Source: Methylococcales bacterium
Lineage (GTDB): Bacteria > Pseudomonadota > Gammaproteobacteria > Methylococcales > Methylomonadaceae
DNA: 63,147 nucleotides
Assembly: GCA_026399075.1 (NCBI GenBank)
Contig: JAPLRR010000033.1
Location: forward strand, 1 to 63,147
Reading direction: 5' to 3'
The position numbers and the translations under genes were made by a program. Every line of letters starts with the position of its first letter. Position 1 is the first letter of the stretch. The notes beneath the pieces are model-generated. The model saw nothing but the letters and a program-made list of their open reading frames with translations. It had not been told where the DNA came from and did not search any database. Shown piece by piece: positions 37,081-46,188 of this stretch.

Positions 37081-40000
37081 ATGGAACAAAACAATCTCAC
37101 TCTTGGAATTCCCAGCTTTACCTATGCCGATCTCTACAATAGTTCGCGCCTACAAGATTTATTGGCTGTGTTTGATGATTCAGTAAAACATCACGATGCC
37201 GAATTGTATGAAAAATTCTCCACTTACCGCGATACTAAGGGTGTAGGCATAACGCCTGAGGAGCAGTCAGAAATTGTCGTGCAAATGGCACCGTTTGTCG
37301 GCCAGTTTGTCGCTAAATTGTTTAATATCACTGAACAACACCAAGCCCAAGGCAACAAAATTAAGGATGAAATCGACACCATTTTCACCTATAAAAACGA
37401 AGTGGTTGAAAAGTTGGGCGTGTATTTTAAAGGCCAAGACACTGGCGAATGGCCTGTGCCAGCCATCCTGAACCGCTTTGACTTATTGATTGCCGCAGGT
37501 TTTCCTGAAGCCAACGCCGATGCCGACCCTGAACACCGCGTTGCGCGTGTCGGTGCGGTCATCGGCTTATTATCCAGCCATTACAAAACCCTCGCCAAAG
37601 GCAAAGACAGCGATTACCAAAACGCCGACGAACAAGTGGCGGCACTGCGTGACAAATTGGCGGCCCATGACTTGGCGGCGGCAGAATTTGCCGAACTGCT
37701 GGGCAACAATGATGACGGCGAATTCGTTGCGGGCTTGATGGACAACGTGCAACGTTGGAGCTATATCGCCCAACAAGACAACGACATCGTTGCCGACTGG
37801 TTAAGCTTTAAGTTTCCGGGCAAACGCGATTTTGACAGTTTGGTTGCCCATGAAACCGTAGACCGTGGCGAATTTAGCACTTGGATGGGCGAACAAGAAC
37901 ATCGCCGCCGCCGTGACGGCTTTAAACTGACCGACCCGCGTTACAACCAACGCCAAGTGCTTTCTGAAGTCAACCACTGCATTTATTGCCATGAGCGCGA
38001 CACCGATTCTTGCTCAAAAGGGATGCGCAACAAAAAGACCAATACCTTCAAGGTCGATCCCTTGGGCGTAACCACCATAGGCTGCCCTTTAGACGAAAAA
38101 ATTTCCGAAATGCACTTGGTCAAACGTCGTGGTGACAATATTGGCGCTTTAGCCGTCATCATCATAGACAACCCCATGTGCCCAGGTACAGGCCACCGTA
38201 TTTGCAACGAGTGCATGAAAGGCTGTATCTACCAAAAAACCGATCCGGTCAACATTCCTGAAATTGAAACCAGCGTCTTGACCGACGTATTGTTTTTGCC
38301 TTATGGCTTTGAAATTTACAGCTTGCTGACCCGTTGGAACCCATTAAACGTCAAACGTCCGTACATGCTGCCTTACAATGGCAAAAATGCCTTGGTAGTG
38401 GGTTTAGGCCCTGCGGGTTACACGATGAGCCATTATTTGCTTAACGAAGGCTTTGGCGTGGCGGGCATCGACGGCCTGAAACTCGAACCCCTGCCTGTTG
38501 AACTGACAGGCGACGCCAACACCTTGCCCATGCCTATCGTGGATTTTAACGATCTTTACGAAGACCTGGACAAACGCATTTTGGCAGGTTTTGGCGGCGT
38601 GGCGGAATACGGCATTACCGTGCGTTGGGACAAAAACTTCTTAAAAGTCATTTACCTGACCTTGCAACGCCGGGCGGCGTTCCGCTCTTATGGCGGCGTA
38701 CGTTTTGGCGGCACTATCACCATCGAAGATGCTTGGAAGTTGGGCTTTGACCATATCTGTATCGCCTCGGGTGCGGGCCAACCTACTGTCATCGACCTTA
38801 AAAACAACCTGATGCGCGGCATCCGCAAAGCCTCAGACTTCTTGATGGCCTTGCAATTGACAGGCGCAGCCAAATCCACATCACTGGCTAATTTGCAAGT
38901 ACGCTTGCCTGCGGGTGTAATTGGCGGCGGCTTGACAGCAATGGATACTGCCACCGAACTGATGGCTTACTATCCTGTACAAGTTGAGAAAATCAAACAC
39001 CGCTACGACACCTTGGTGGCTATCCACGGTGCAGATAAAATACGCGCCCGCTACGACCAAGAAGAAACCATTATTTTGGACGAATTTCTGGCCCACGGTG
39101 CCGCTATTGTTGCCGAACGCCAACGTGCTGCCGCCGCTGATGAAGCCCCTGATTTCCAACCGCTGGTTGAAGCGTGGGGCGGGGTGACGCTGTTTTACCG
39201 TAAAGGTATCGTCGATGCGCCCGCGTATCGCCAAAACCATGAAGAAATCACCAAAGCCTTGGAAGAAGGCATCGCCTTAGCTGAAGGCATGAGTCCCTTA
39301 GGTGCCAACGCCGATGAATACGGGCATTTAAACTCCGTAGATTTTGAAAAGCTAGTGCTGGAAGACGGTCGTTGGAAAAGTGCTGGTGCACCGATTAACG
39401 TGCCTTTGCGCAGCTTATACGTTGCCGCAGGGACTTCGCCCAACACCATTTACCAAAGCGAATACCCCGACACTTTCGTCATGGACAAATGGTTTTTCCA
39501 ACGCTACGAGCCCGAATTCAACGAAGGTTCGGTCAATCTCGTGGCAATGAGCGACGAAAAATTCCCCAAACTGGGCAAACCCGCGCCACTGACCTCGTAC
39601 CAAAAAGACGGTAAATTTATCAGCTTTTACGGTGACAACCACCCTGTCTACGCAGGTAACGTGGTTAAAGCGATGGCGAGTGCGAAAAATGGCTACCCTT
39701 ATGTGGTCAAATTGTTTGAAGAACAATTGGCGCAGCTTAAGCCCGAACAACAAGCCGAACGCGACGCGGCCTTAACTGCCTTGTTCGCGCACTTGGACGA
39801 AAGCTTTAAAGCCACCATCGTAGCCATTAACCGCCTAACCCCGACGATTATAGAAGTCGTAGTTAAAGCCCCGTTAGCCGCCAAAAAGTTCTACCCTGGG
39901 CAATTTTACCGCGTGCAAAACTACGAAGCCTTTGCCCCCACCGTCGCAGGTACGGTATTGGCTGCCGAAGGCTTGGCCTTAACCGGTGCGGAAGTTGATA

Positions 40001-40788
40001 AAGAACAAGGCACCATCTCGCTGATTGCCCTGGAAATGGGTTCATCATCACGGCTGTGCGCCACTTGGAACGTCGGCGATCCCTTAGTGATTATGGGCGT
40101 AACGGGTACACCCACCGACATCCCCAGCAACCAAACCGTCTTATTGCTGGGCGGCGGCTTAGGCAACGCCGTGTTGTTCTCCATCGGCAAAGCCTTACGC
40201 GCGGCGGGTAATCGGGTGATTTATTTTGCTGGCTACAAATTCGCCCAAGACCGTTTTAAGGTTGAAGACGTAGAAGCCGCCGCCGATTTGATTATCTGGT
40301 CGGTCGATAAAGGCGAAGGCGTAGAGGCCATCGTCCCTAGCCGCCCGCAAGACAAGAGCTTTATCGGCAATATCTTGGAATGTATGGTGGCTTATGCCGA
40401 AGGCGATTTAGGCGACCAGCCGATTTCCTTGGCGGATGTCGATCACCTGATCGTCATCGGTTCGGACCGGATGATGGCGGCGGTTAAATCCGCGCGTTTT
40501 GATGTGTTAAAACCCTATCTCAACAAAGCGCACCATGCCATCGGCTCCATCAACTCGCCCATGCAGTGCATGATGAAAGGGATATGTGCGCAATGTATGT
40601 GCAAACACGTTGATAGCGAAACGGGCAAGGAATACTTTGTCTACTCCTGCTACAACCAAGACCAAGATTTGGATAAGGTTGACTTCCCGCACCTGAACGC
40701 CCGTTTGCGGCAAAACACCGTGCAGGAAAAATTGTCTAACTTGTGGTTGGATTATTTGCTGGAAAAGCAGAAAGAAACGGCTGAATAA
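37081..40788 (+). CDS. Fused GltD/NfnL-like and PyrK/NfnS-like flavoprotein
   Basis: A 1235-residue protein. Residues 1-290 are helical and not recognised. Residues about 295-395 carry cysteines of iron-sulfur type (Cys300, Cys303, Cys335 and others around CPGTGHRICNECMKGC). Residues about 430-880 are a GltD/NfnL-like two-dinucleotide oxidoreductase with GLGPAG at 441-446 and GGG at 615-617. Residues about 945-1215 are a ferredoxin-reductase-like domain as in PyrK/NfnS, with FYPGQFYRVQ (flavin) and a C-terminal [2Fe-2S] set Cys1163, Cys1169, Cys1172, Cys1190. In Nfn complexes the same two modules are separate subunits that bifurcate electrons between NADH, NADPH and ferredoxin. Such a role is inference; a glutamate-synthase-like activity lacks its large subunit here. 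Confidence 0.8.
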   Translation: MEQNNLTLGIPSFTYADLYNSSRLQDLLAVFDDSVKHHDAELYEKFSTYRDTKGVGITPEEQSEIVVQMAPFVGQFVAKLFNITEQHQAQGNKIKDEIDTIFTYKNEVVEKLGVYFKGQDTGEWPVPAILNRFDLLIAAGFPEANADADPEHRVARVGAVIGLLSSHYKTLAKGKDSDYQNADEQVAALRDKLAAHDLAAAEFAELLGNNDDGEFVAGLMDNVQRWSYIAQQDNDIVADWLSFKFPGKRDFDSLVAHETVDRGEFSTWMGEQEHRRRRDGFKLTDPRYNQRQVLSEVNHCIYCHERDTDSCSKGMRNKKTNTFKVDPLGVTTIGCPLDEKISEMHLVKRRGDNIGALAVIIIDNPMCPGTGHRICNECMKGCIYQKTDPVNIPEIETSVLTDVLFLPYGFEIYSLLTRWNPLNVKRPYMLPYNGKNALVVGLGPAGYTMSHYLLNEGFGVAGIDGLKLEPLPVELTGDANTLPMPIVDFNDLYEDLDKRILAGFGGVAEYGITVRWDKNFLKVIYLTLQRRAAFRSYGGVRFGGTITIEDAWKLGFDHICIASGAGQPTVIDLKNNLMRGIRKASDFLMALQLTGAAKSTSLANLQVRLPAGVIGGGLTAMDTATELMAYYPVQVEKIKHRYDTLVAIHGADKIRARYDQEETIILDEFLAHGAAIVAERQRAAAADEAPDFQPLVEAWGGVTLFYRKGIVDAPAYRQNHEEITKALEEGIALAEGMSPLGANADEYGHLNSVDFEKLVLEDGRWKSAGAPINVPLRSLYVAAGTSPNTIYQSEYPDTFVMDKWFFQRYEPEFNEGSVNLVAMSDEKFPKLGKPAPLTSYQKDGKFISFYGDNHPVYAGNVVKAMASAKNGYPYVVKLFEEQLAQLKPEQQAERDAALTALFAHLDESFKATIVAINRLTPTIIEVVVKAPLAAKKFYPGQFYRVQNYEAFAPTVAGTVLAAEGLALTGAEVDKEQGTISLIALEMGSSSRLCATWNVGDPLVIMGVTGTPTDIPSNQTVLLLGGGLGNAVLFSIGKALRAAGNRVIYFAGYKFAQDRFKVEDVEAAADLIIWSVDKGEGVEAIVPSRPQDKSFIGNILECMVAYAEGDLGDQPISLADVDHLIVIGSDRMMAAVKSARFDVLKPYLNKAHHAIGSINSPMQCMMKGICAQCMCKHVDSETGKEYFVYSCYNQDQDLDKVDFPHLNARLRQNTVQEKLSNLWLDYLLEKQKETAE

Positions 40789-40807
40789 GGTGGTTTGAGG
40801 AAGAAGA

Positions 40808-40834
40808 GGGTGGGCTGGTTCCACCCTTTTTTTT
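40808..40834 (+). terminator. Terminator of the fused flavoprotein gene
   Basis: GGGTGG (40808-40813) pairs with CCACCC (40821-40826) and is followed by eight T (40827-40834), a textbook intrinsic terminator 20 bp after the stop codon. Confidence 0.9.
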
Positions 40835-41426
40835 CGGTGATAAACGCTTTTGGGTGTTGATTGACAGTGGTTGGGTTATTTTTTGATGAAGCAGTGAGAA
40901 ATTGCTGAATAGTGGGCGGTTCATTTTGCTTTTTCGCACAAAAACCCTCTCCGGTGTTTAGTTGCTTCACCCCCAACAATCCACTGGCACTTGTGATAAT
41001 GGGCTTATTGAGGGATAATTGAAAAGTTTTTATTAAATTATCTGTACGTATCCGTCAATTTCCCATACCCACGAGGGGCCAGTTGCTATCCGGACATAAC
41101 CGTGGTCAGTTGCAATCAGGGGCCTCCATCAAGCTACGTCGGCAGATTAAGACTTACCGCTACGCGCGGGAGGATACGAAGAATCCATCCGCCGAAGCAT
41201 CCCCAGTTACTTGGAGATCACGCCGTGTTCTACACAGACTTGAACTGTCTGCCAGTTTAGGTCATCAGTTGATCAATCAGCTAGCGGGAAAGTGGCAAAG
41301 GAAACTGGCTATACCAGCGTTTTTCGCGGCTGTTTATTATAGGGACATAGCATAGTTTTTTAGCCTCACCAAGGCGGTTGGGGCTATCTGTTTTTTGGTC
41401 GCATAACCTGCCAAGGGCTAGCACAC
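40835..41426. other. 590-bp gap before the acyl-modification cluster
   Basis: The part 40835-41040 is A+T-rich with nothing recognisable. From 41060 to 41358 a 90-codon frame from TTG 41083 is open, but it has no known motif and an unusual composition, so I do not call it a gene. The region ends in a terminator hairpin at 41361-41397. An uncharacterised RNA or leader that ends just before the cluster would explain this. Confidence 0.4.
41361..41397 (+). terminator. Intrinsic terminator/attenuator ahead of the deacetylase gene
   Basis: TAGCC (41361-41365) pairs with GGCTA (41382-41386), and inner CACC with GGTTG, leaving a five-base loop. TCTG and six T follow. It lies only 30 bp before ATG 41427, so it either ends an upstream transcript or attenuates the cluster. 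Confidence 0.65.
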
Positions 41427-42392
41427 ATGCTCAATGTTTATATCACTATTGATACCGAAATCTGGTGCGGAGGCTGGAACGATCTGGATCGCACCTTTCC
41501 TGATGCCTTCCAAAAGTATGTCTATGGCCCCACTGCGCACGGCGACTATGCTTTGCCCGCAACGATATCGATCCTTAATGATCATGGCCTTACCGGCGCT
41601 TTCTTTGTTGAGCCGTTGTTCTCCGCCCGATTTGGTATTGAACCTTTGAAGGAAATCGTCGGATTGATCCAAGCAGGTAATCAGGAAATCCAACTTCACT
41701 TGCATTCTGAATGGGTGGATGTTGCGCACGAGCCATTGTTGGAAAACGTATCCCAAAAGCTTTGCGACCTTACTTACTGCGACGGAGAGCAGCAAAGCCA
41801 TCTCATAAAATGGGGACTTGAGCGATTGGCCCAAGCAGGGGCGAACGAGATCAACGCTTTCAGGGCGGGAAGCTATGCCGCTAATCAAGATACCTTGCGG
41901 GCTGTTGCACAGAATGGGCTTTCCTTTGACACAAGTTACAACCTTGGCGCTGTCGCTGGGGTGCATGATATGGCGCCAGGTGAGCAGCTAGTCCAACCTC
42001 GCCAAATTGAAGGATTGACTGTGTTTCCTGTTTCAGTCTTGAAGCTTAAAGACGGCGGCTACCGCAACGTCCAGATTACCGCACTATCATTCAGGGAGCT
42101 TACCAACTATCTCGAACGCGCTTATGCTGCGGATTGGGATTCAGTGGTAATCGTTAGCCATAATTTTGAAATGCTAACACCGGATAAAGCAAAGGTGGAC
42201 CAGCTAACAAAACGACGCTTTGTCAATCTTTGTAAATACCTTGAGAAGCATAGTGATCGATTCTGTGTAAAAGGGTTTAAATCAGCGGATCCAGCGAATG
42301 TGTTCCCTCAGCCACAAGCACTTGCTGTAAACCCAGTGCTTTCGGGCATGAGACTTGTTGAACAAACATGGCGGCATATTTGCTATGGATAA
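41427..42392 (+). CDS. Polysaccharide deacetylase family protein
   Basis: A 321-residue NodB-fold protein. The metal and catalytic residues can be followed: TIDTE with Asp9 and Glu11, the HLHSEW stretch (two metal histidines), and FRAGSYAAN with its arginine. The C-terminal VIVSHNFEM supplies the last motif. Members remove N-acetyl groups from amino sugars of surface or extracellular glycans. No signal peptide is visible, so it probably works in the cytoplasm on a nucleotide- or lipid-linked sugar, as in some exopolysaccharide clusters. AAGGG lies before ATG 41427. It is the first gene of a right-facing three-gene run. Confidence 0.82.
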   Translation: MLNVYITIDTEIWCGGWNDLDRTFPDAFQKYVYGPTAHGDYALPATISILNDHGLTGAFFVEPLFSARFGIEPLKEIVGLIQAGNQEIQLHLHSEWVDVAHEPLLENVSQKLCDLTYCDGEQQSHLIKWGLERLAQAGANEINAFRAGSYAANQDTLRAVAQNGLSFDTSYNLGAVAGVHDMAPGEQLVQPRQIEGLTVFPVSVLKLKDGGYRNVQITALSFRELTNYLERAYAADWDSVVIVSHNFEMLTPDKAKVDQLTKRRFVNLCKYLEKHSDRFCVKGFKSADPANVFPQPQALAVNPVLSGMRLVEQTWRHICYG

Positions 42393-42425
42393 TACAATGA
42401 TCACTATCATCCACCGGGGTGGCCG

Positions 42426-43556
42426 ATGAGTCGTGAATTCTCGCTTTATCTGGATTTTGCAAGATTGGCTGCGGCTATAGTGGTTGTAATAAACCACTCA
42501 AATGTCCGGGGCATTATTTCTGAAGTGCTTCCGCAATGGGGCCATAGTGCGGTCATGGTGTTTTTTGTTTTATCCGGCTACGTGATTGCATACGTTACGG
42601 CAACAAAAGAAAATACCGGACGAGTTTATATGGTCAACCGCATGGCCCGAATTTACTCGGTCGCGCCAGTTGCTGTCCTGTTGACGCTATTGCTGGATCA
42701 GACTGGGCAAATGATCAGCAATGATTTTTATGGTGTAAACACCACGCATGACCATTACTTGCTGCGCATGTTGACCAGCCTTTTCTTTATCAATGAGTTA
42801 TGGTCGGTATCAATAACCACCTATTCAAATGTCCCTTATTGGTCACTGAATTACGAAGTTTGGTATTACCTCATGTTCGCCGCCGTGTTTTTTCTTAGGG
42901 GCGCGTTACGGATAGGGGGGCTGGTATTGATTTGTGCATTGCTGGGGCCAAAAATCCTTTTGCTTGCGCCAATCTGGTGGCTGGGCGTTTACTTATACCG
43001 CAGTCGTTTTTTTGCCTCGATTAGTGTTAAGGCGGGCTGGATACTGTTTATTGGCAGTATCGTCGGCATCATAATGTTTCATTATCTTGGGGTGGAAACG
43101 ATTGGCAAAGATTGGCTGCGAACGCACGTGGGCGAATACCTTTATGAGCAACTAGCCTATTCCAAATCGTTTCTAAGTGATTACCTGCTCGGGGTGTTGG
43201 TGTTTTTAAACTTTGCCGGTTTCAGGGCAATCAGCCATCAATTCACCAGGATATTGAATCCGCTGGCAAAGGTAATCCGGGTGCTGGCTAGCTACACTTT
43301 TATCCTTTATCTTGCGCATCAGCCGTTGATTTGGTTCTTTGCAACCCTGATTGATGGCGACCCAACAGGGCTGGTTTTTTATTTTCAGGTCATGCTGTGC
43401 GTCATTGTCTCGGTTTATCTTCTTGGGCAGATTACGGAACAGCGCAAAGGGTTCTACCGAAACATTTCTGAATATCTGGTTGATTGGGGCATCCGCTTGC
43501 TCCGGATTAAGCCAACACAAAGGGAGCATTCATCCAATGATCAAATTAAGCGGTGA
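42426..43556 (+). CDS. Membrane acyltransferase (acyltransferase 3 / OafA-like)
   Basis: A 376-residue protein with about ten membrane helices. It opens with FSLYLDFARLAAAIVVVINH, which carries the family's catalytic histidine, followed by FFVLSGYVIAY and NRMARIY with its arginine. Members transfer acyl groups to sugars of O-antigen, exopolysaccharide or Nod-type lipids across the inner membrane. The 33-bp gap to the deacetylase gene and the 20-bp overlap with the next gene imply one transcript. Confidence 0.88.
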   Translation: MSREFSLYLDFARLAAAIVVVINHSNVRGIISEVLPQWGHSAVMVFFVLSGYVIAYVTATKENTGRVYMVNRMARIYSVAPVAVLLTLLLDQTGQMISNDFYGVNTTHDHYLLRMLTSLFFINELWSVSITTYSNVPYWSLNYEVWYYLMFAAVFFLRGALRIGGLVLICALLGPKILLLAPIWWLGVYLYRSRFFASISVKAGWILFIGSIVGIIMFHYLGVETIGKDWLRTHVGEYLYEQLAYSKSFLSDYLLGVLVFLNFAGFRAISHQFTRILNPLAKVIRVLASYTFILYLAHQPLIWFFATLIDGDPTGLVFYFQVMLCVIVSVYLLGQITEQRKGFYRNISEYLVDWGIRLLRIKPTQREHSSNDQIKR

Positions 43557-44994
43557 GTTTGTTATCACTGAAGCGCAAAATGATCGCTTCGCCCGCCTTT
43601 CCGGGGACTTTAACCCACTACATGTAGATCCGGTATATGCCAGGCGGCTGCAATTCGGCCATACCGTAATCCATGGGGTGCATCACATGTTGCGGTGTTT
43701 GGATGAAACGCTAGCACTCCTGCCTGAATTGCCGGTAAAAAGCTTGCTGGTGCTAAGCGCGAATTTTCAAAGTCCAGCACAAATTGATCGGGTGATCAGT
43801 TTTGACGCAACCGTGGATGAGGACTGTAATGAATTGCAGCTGATAGCCAGGTCTGAAGACAGGCAAATTTTAAGTTTGAACGTACGCTTGTCGCCTGCAA
43901 GCTCAAATGACACACAGCTGACCATCGAGAATGTCTTGCCAGATCGTGAACAGCCAGCTGACCTCAACTTTTCGTCGGATCACACCGGTGGTGAGGTAGG
44001 CTTGTACTGGCATCGTCAAACTGCCGACCAACTTTTCAGGCATCTTGCTGCGTCACTACCGCCGATACAACTGGCACAGGTAATTGCAAGTACGCACATT
44101 GTAGGAATGCGGCTTCCTGGGCAGCATTCGATCTTTTCTGGCCTCAAGTTGCAATTTGAAAACAACGGCAAAGCTGGGTTGGACAAGGTGGTCAGGTATG
44201 CGCCATTGAAATTCGATAGTCGTGTCCATCTGCTGAGGATTGGCGTTGAATCTTTGGATTTTGTCGGAGAATTGACCACTTTTTTTCGGCCTAGGCCAGT
44301 GGCACAGCCGGATTACGCTAACGTAAGGAAGTCTGTTGTGGGTGGCGAATTTTCTGGTCAAAACGCCTTGGTTGTTGGTGGCTCACGGGGCGTGGGTGAA
44401 GTCACCGCAAAAATCCTCGCCGCAGGCGGGGCCCAAGTAACCATCACCTGCAACAAAGGACGTGCCGAAGCAGAAAAGGTTGCCGCTGACATTACCGCTG
44501 GAGGCGGGATGTGCTCAGTGATTGAAATGAATGTAAATGCGCTAGACACTTGGCCTGAATCCTTACCGCTGCCCACGCACATCTATTATTTCGCCTCACC
44601 GCATATCGATGCCAATCGGAGCGCGAATTGGAACATTGCGTTGTTTGAGCGCTTCAGCGCCTTTTATCTCACTGGATTAAGCCAATTGGTGGCGCTCTGT
44701 ATGCAACGGGTAAGCAGCGCCAATGCTGTGACTTTCTTTTACCCGTCCTCGGTATTCATTGACACGCCCGAACGGGGTTTTGCCGAATATGCTGTGGCAA
44801 AAGCAGCTGGCGAAGCGCTCTGCATACAATTGAAGGCGCGTTACACTAATGCCCGTTTTGTGTTGCCCCGCTTGCCCCGTATGGCAACAGACCAAACAAC
44901 CAGCGTTATCTCAATTCAAAGTGAATCGGCCCTAGACGTCATGTTGACAGAATTGCGCCACATGAACGCAACCGATTTAAATGGGGTCGTATAG
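43537..44994 (+). CDS. MaoC-like dehydratase / short-chain reductase fusion
   Basis: A 485-residue fusion. Residues 1-130 are a MaoC hot-dog hydratase domain with the catalytic pair in SGDFNPLHVDP (Asp24, His29) and HGVHH. Residues about 150-260 are a second, degenerate hot-dog segment. Residues about 272-480 are a short-chain reductase with the nucleotide loop VVGGSRGVGE and the YAVAK active site (Tyr418, Lys422). The pair of activities is that of a reducing fatty-acid-like cycle: ketoreduction and dehydration of ACP- or CoA-bound acyl chains. ATG 43537 overlaps the acyltransferase gene; a frame open from 43351 adds residues antiparallel to nothing known. Its end overlaps the convergent N-acyltransferase gene by 18 bp. 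Confidence 0.85.
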   Translation: MIKLSGEFVITEAQNDRFARLSGDFNPLHVDPVYARRLQFGHTVIHGVHHMLRCLDETLALLPELPVKSLLVLSANFQSPAQIDRVISFDATVDEDCNELQLIARSEDRQILSLNVRLSPASSNDTQLTIENVLPDREQPADLNFSSDHTGGEVGLYWHRQTADQLFRHLAASLPPIQLAQVIASTHIVGMRLPGQHSIFSGLKLQFENNGKAGLDKVVRYAPLKFDSRVHLLRIGVESLDFVGELTTFFRPRPVAQPDYANVRKSVVGGEFSGQNALVVGGSRGVGEVTAKILAAGGAQVTITCNKGRAEAEKVAADITAGGGMCSVIEMNVNALDTWPESLPLPTHIYYFASPHIDANRSANWNIALFERFSAFYLTGLSQLVALCMQRVSSANAVTFFYPSSVFIDTPERGFAEYAVAKAAGEALCIQLKARYTNARFVLPRLPRMATDQTTSVISIQSESALDVMLTELRHMNATDLNGVV

Positions 44995-45891
44995 ACACTG
45001 CCCCTGTTTGGCTTTGGCGACCAATTGTTCCGTGACTTTGGTCGCATCAGCACAGAACATGGGTACGTTATGAAATTTCCAGACGGAAAGATCGCTAGGT
45101 CTTAGCAATTTTGGTAATTTTTCAATATTGAATCGCCAATGGATGCCATTATCATTCAGCGTAACGGGATACTCATTGGCGCCATCAACGACCAAAACTT
45201 CAAGTCGGCTGCGTTGGTCAGCAGGTAGTCTGGGAACTGGAAGCTCCTCGCCCAACAAATCATCAACATGGTGAACTTGGGTCATGACATGGAACGATTT
45301 GCCCAGCCCCAGTATTTTGGTCTTGTGCGCAGCCATGAATTCAAATGGGGTGCCTACGCCGCCTGGGGTAGTGGCCAAATCATGCCCGCGTGTAAGTTCT
45401 TCCGCTAAGGGGCCAAGTGCTGAAACGCGGTATACCGGATGCCGGCTTTGGATAACCCCGCGCGAGCGACGGAATAACTCGGTAAACAAGCCCATTTGCG
45501 AAGCAGTGCGGCGGAGGTCGAAACGCGGATTTGCCTGAAAAGTCTGGTTTACGGAGCCAATTTTGGGGTCGCCAAAGAAAAAGGCCGGCATGGCTAGTGT
45601 GCGCTCAGGGCCACAAAATTCGATCAGCATTTTGACCAGTTCGAGTGCATTTCCGGTATAGGCTGGCAACATATGATTAAAAGAACCATGCACCATCAGA
45701 ATTTCAAAATCATCACCAATATGGCTGGCAAGGTGCTGCTTGAGGTCAGCGGTGTCGAATGTCCCGTAGAAAGACTTGATCAACGGGGCCAGTTTATTCC
45801 GCGTGCCAAAATAAGCCGTGCGGATATTTTCCACCATTTCAGGGGATAGTTTCCTGGACAGTAAATCAGATACCTGATGAAGAAGATCCAT
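44977..45891 (-). CDS. AAC(3)-family N-acyltransferase
   Basis: A 304-residue protein of the antibiotic N3-acetyltransferase family. The fold's marks are present: MVHGSFN (residues 67-72), MPAFFF (about 101), the region SRHPVYRVSALGPLAEELTRGH (149-170; His151 and His170) and GTPFEF. Chromosomal relatives mostly acylate amino sugars of surface glycans and not drugs. Here it is upstream-linked with an acyl carrier protein and an FkbH-like loader, so an ACP-bound acyl donor is likely. No resistance role should be assumed. Confidence 0.8.
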   Translation of the reverse strand: MDLLHQVSDLLSRKLSPEMVENIRTAYFGTRNKLAPLIKSFYGTFDTADLKQHLASHIGDDFEILMVHGSFNHMLPAYTGNALELVKMLIEFCGPERTLAMPAFFFGDPKIGSVNQTFQANPRFDLRRTASQMGLFTELFRRSRGVIQSRHPVYRVSALGPLAEELTRGHDLATTPGGVGTPFEFMAAHKTKILGLGKSFHVMTQVHHVDDLLGEELPVPRLPADQRSRLEVLVVDGANEYPVTLNDNGIHWRFNIEKLPKLLRPSDLSVWKFHNVPMFCADATKVTEQLVAKAKQGQCLYDPI

Positions 45892-45917
45892 AAGATTAAT
45901 AATATCGGTTATAAAAA

Positions 45918-46166
45918 CTACGCGTTCAGGGTTTGATCAATAAACTCTACAATCGTCGCGACCGAGTTGAGTTTAATGAAATCTTCAACTTCCAGCTGTA
46001 AATCGAATTCATGTTCCAGTGCCATCATAAGGTTAACTTGGGCCAAGGAGTCCCACGCATCCAGCGTGTCGGCCGAACTGGATTGATCCACTGTATTGAC
46101 ATTGACATTTAAAGTATTGGCAAGCAAATTAAGTACGCGGTCAAGCACATCGGTATTCATAGTCAT
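45918..46166 (-). CDS. Acyl carrier protein
   Basis: An 82-residue acidic helical protein with the phosphopantetheine site DAWDSLAQVN, Ser40. It lies between the FkbH-like gene (22 bp away) and the AAC(3)-like gene (26 bp), so it is a dedicated carrier and not the housekeeping AcpP, which would sit with fab genes. The start ATG 46166 gives MTMNTD; Met3 is an alternative. Confidence 0.93.
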   Translation of the reverse strand: MTMNTDVLDRVLNLLANTLNVNVNTVDQSSSADTLDAWDSLAQVNLMMALEHEFDLQLEVEDFIKLNSVATIVEFIDQTLNA

Positions 46167-46188
46167 AGCATCTCTTTTGTAAGTAAGG

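Noticed and set aside
41083..41355. A 90-codon frame from TTG before the deacetylase gene
   Set aside because: No recognisable domain, odd composition, no ribosome-binding site; kept only as part of the unexplained gap.
44977..45891. Aminoglycoside resistance gene
   Set aside because: The protein has the AAC(3) fold, but its operon (ACP and FkbH-like) points to glycan or lipid acylation, so a resistance label is not supported.
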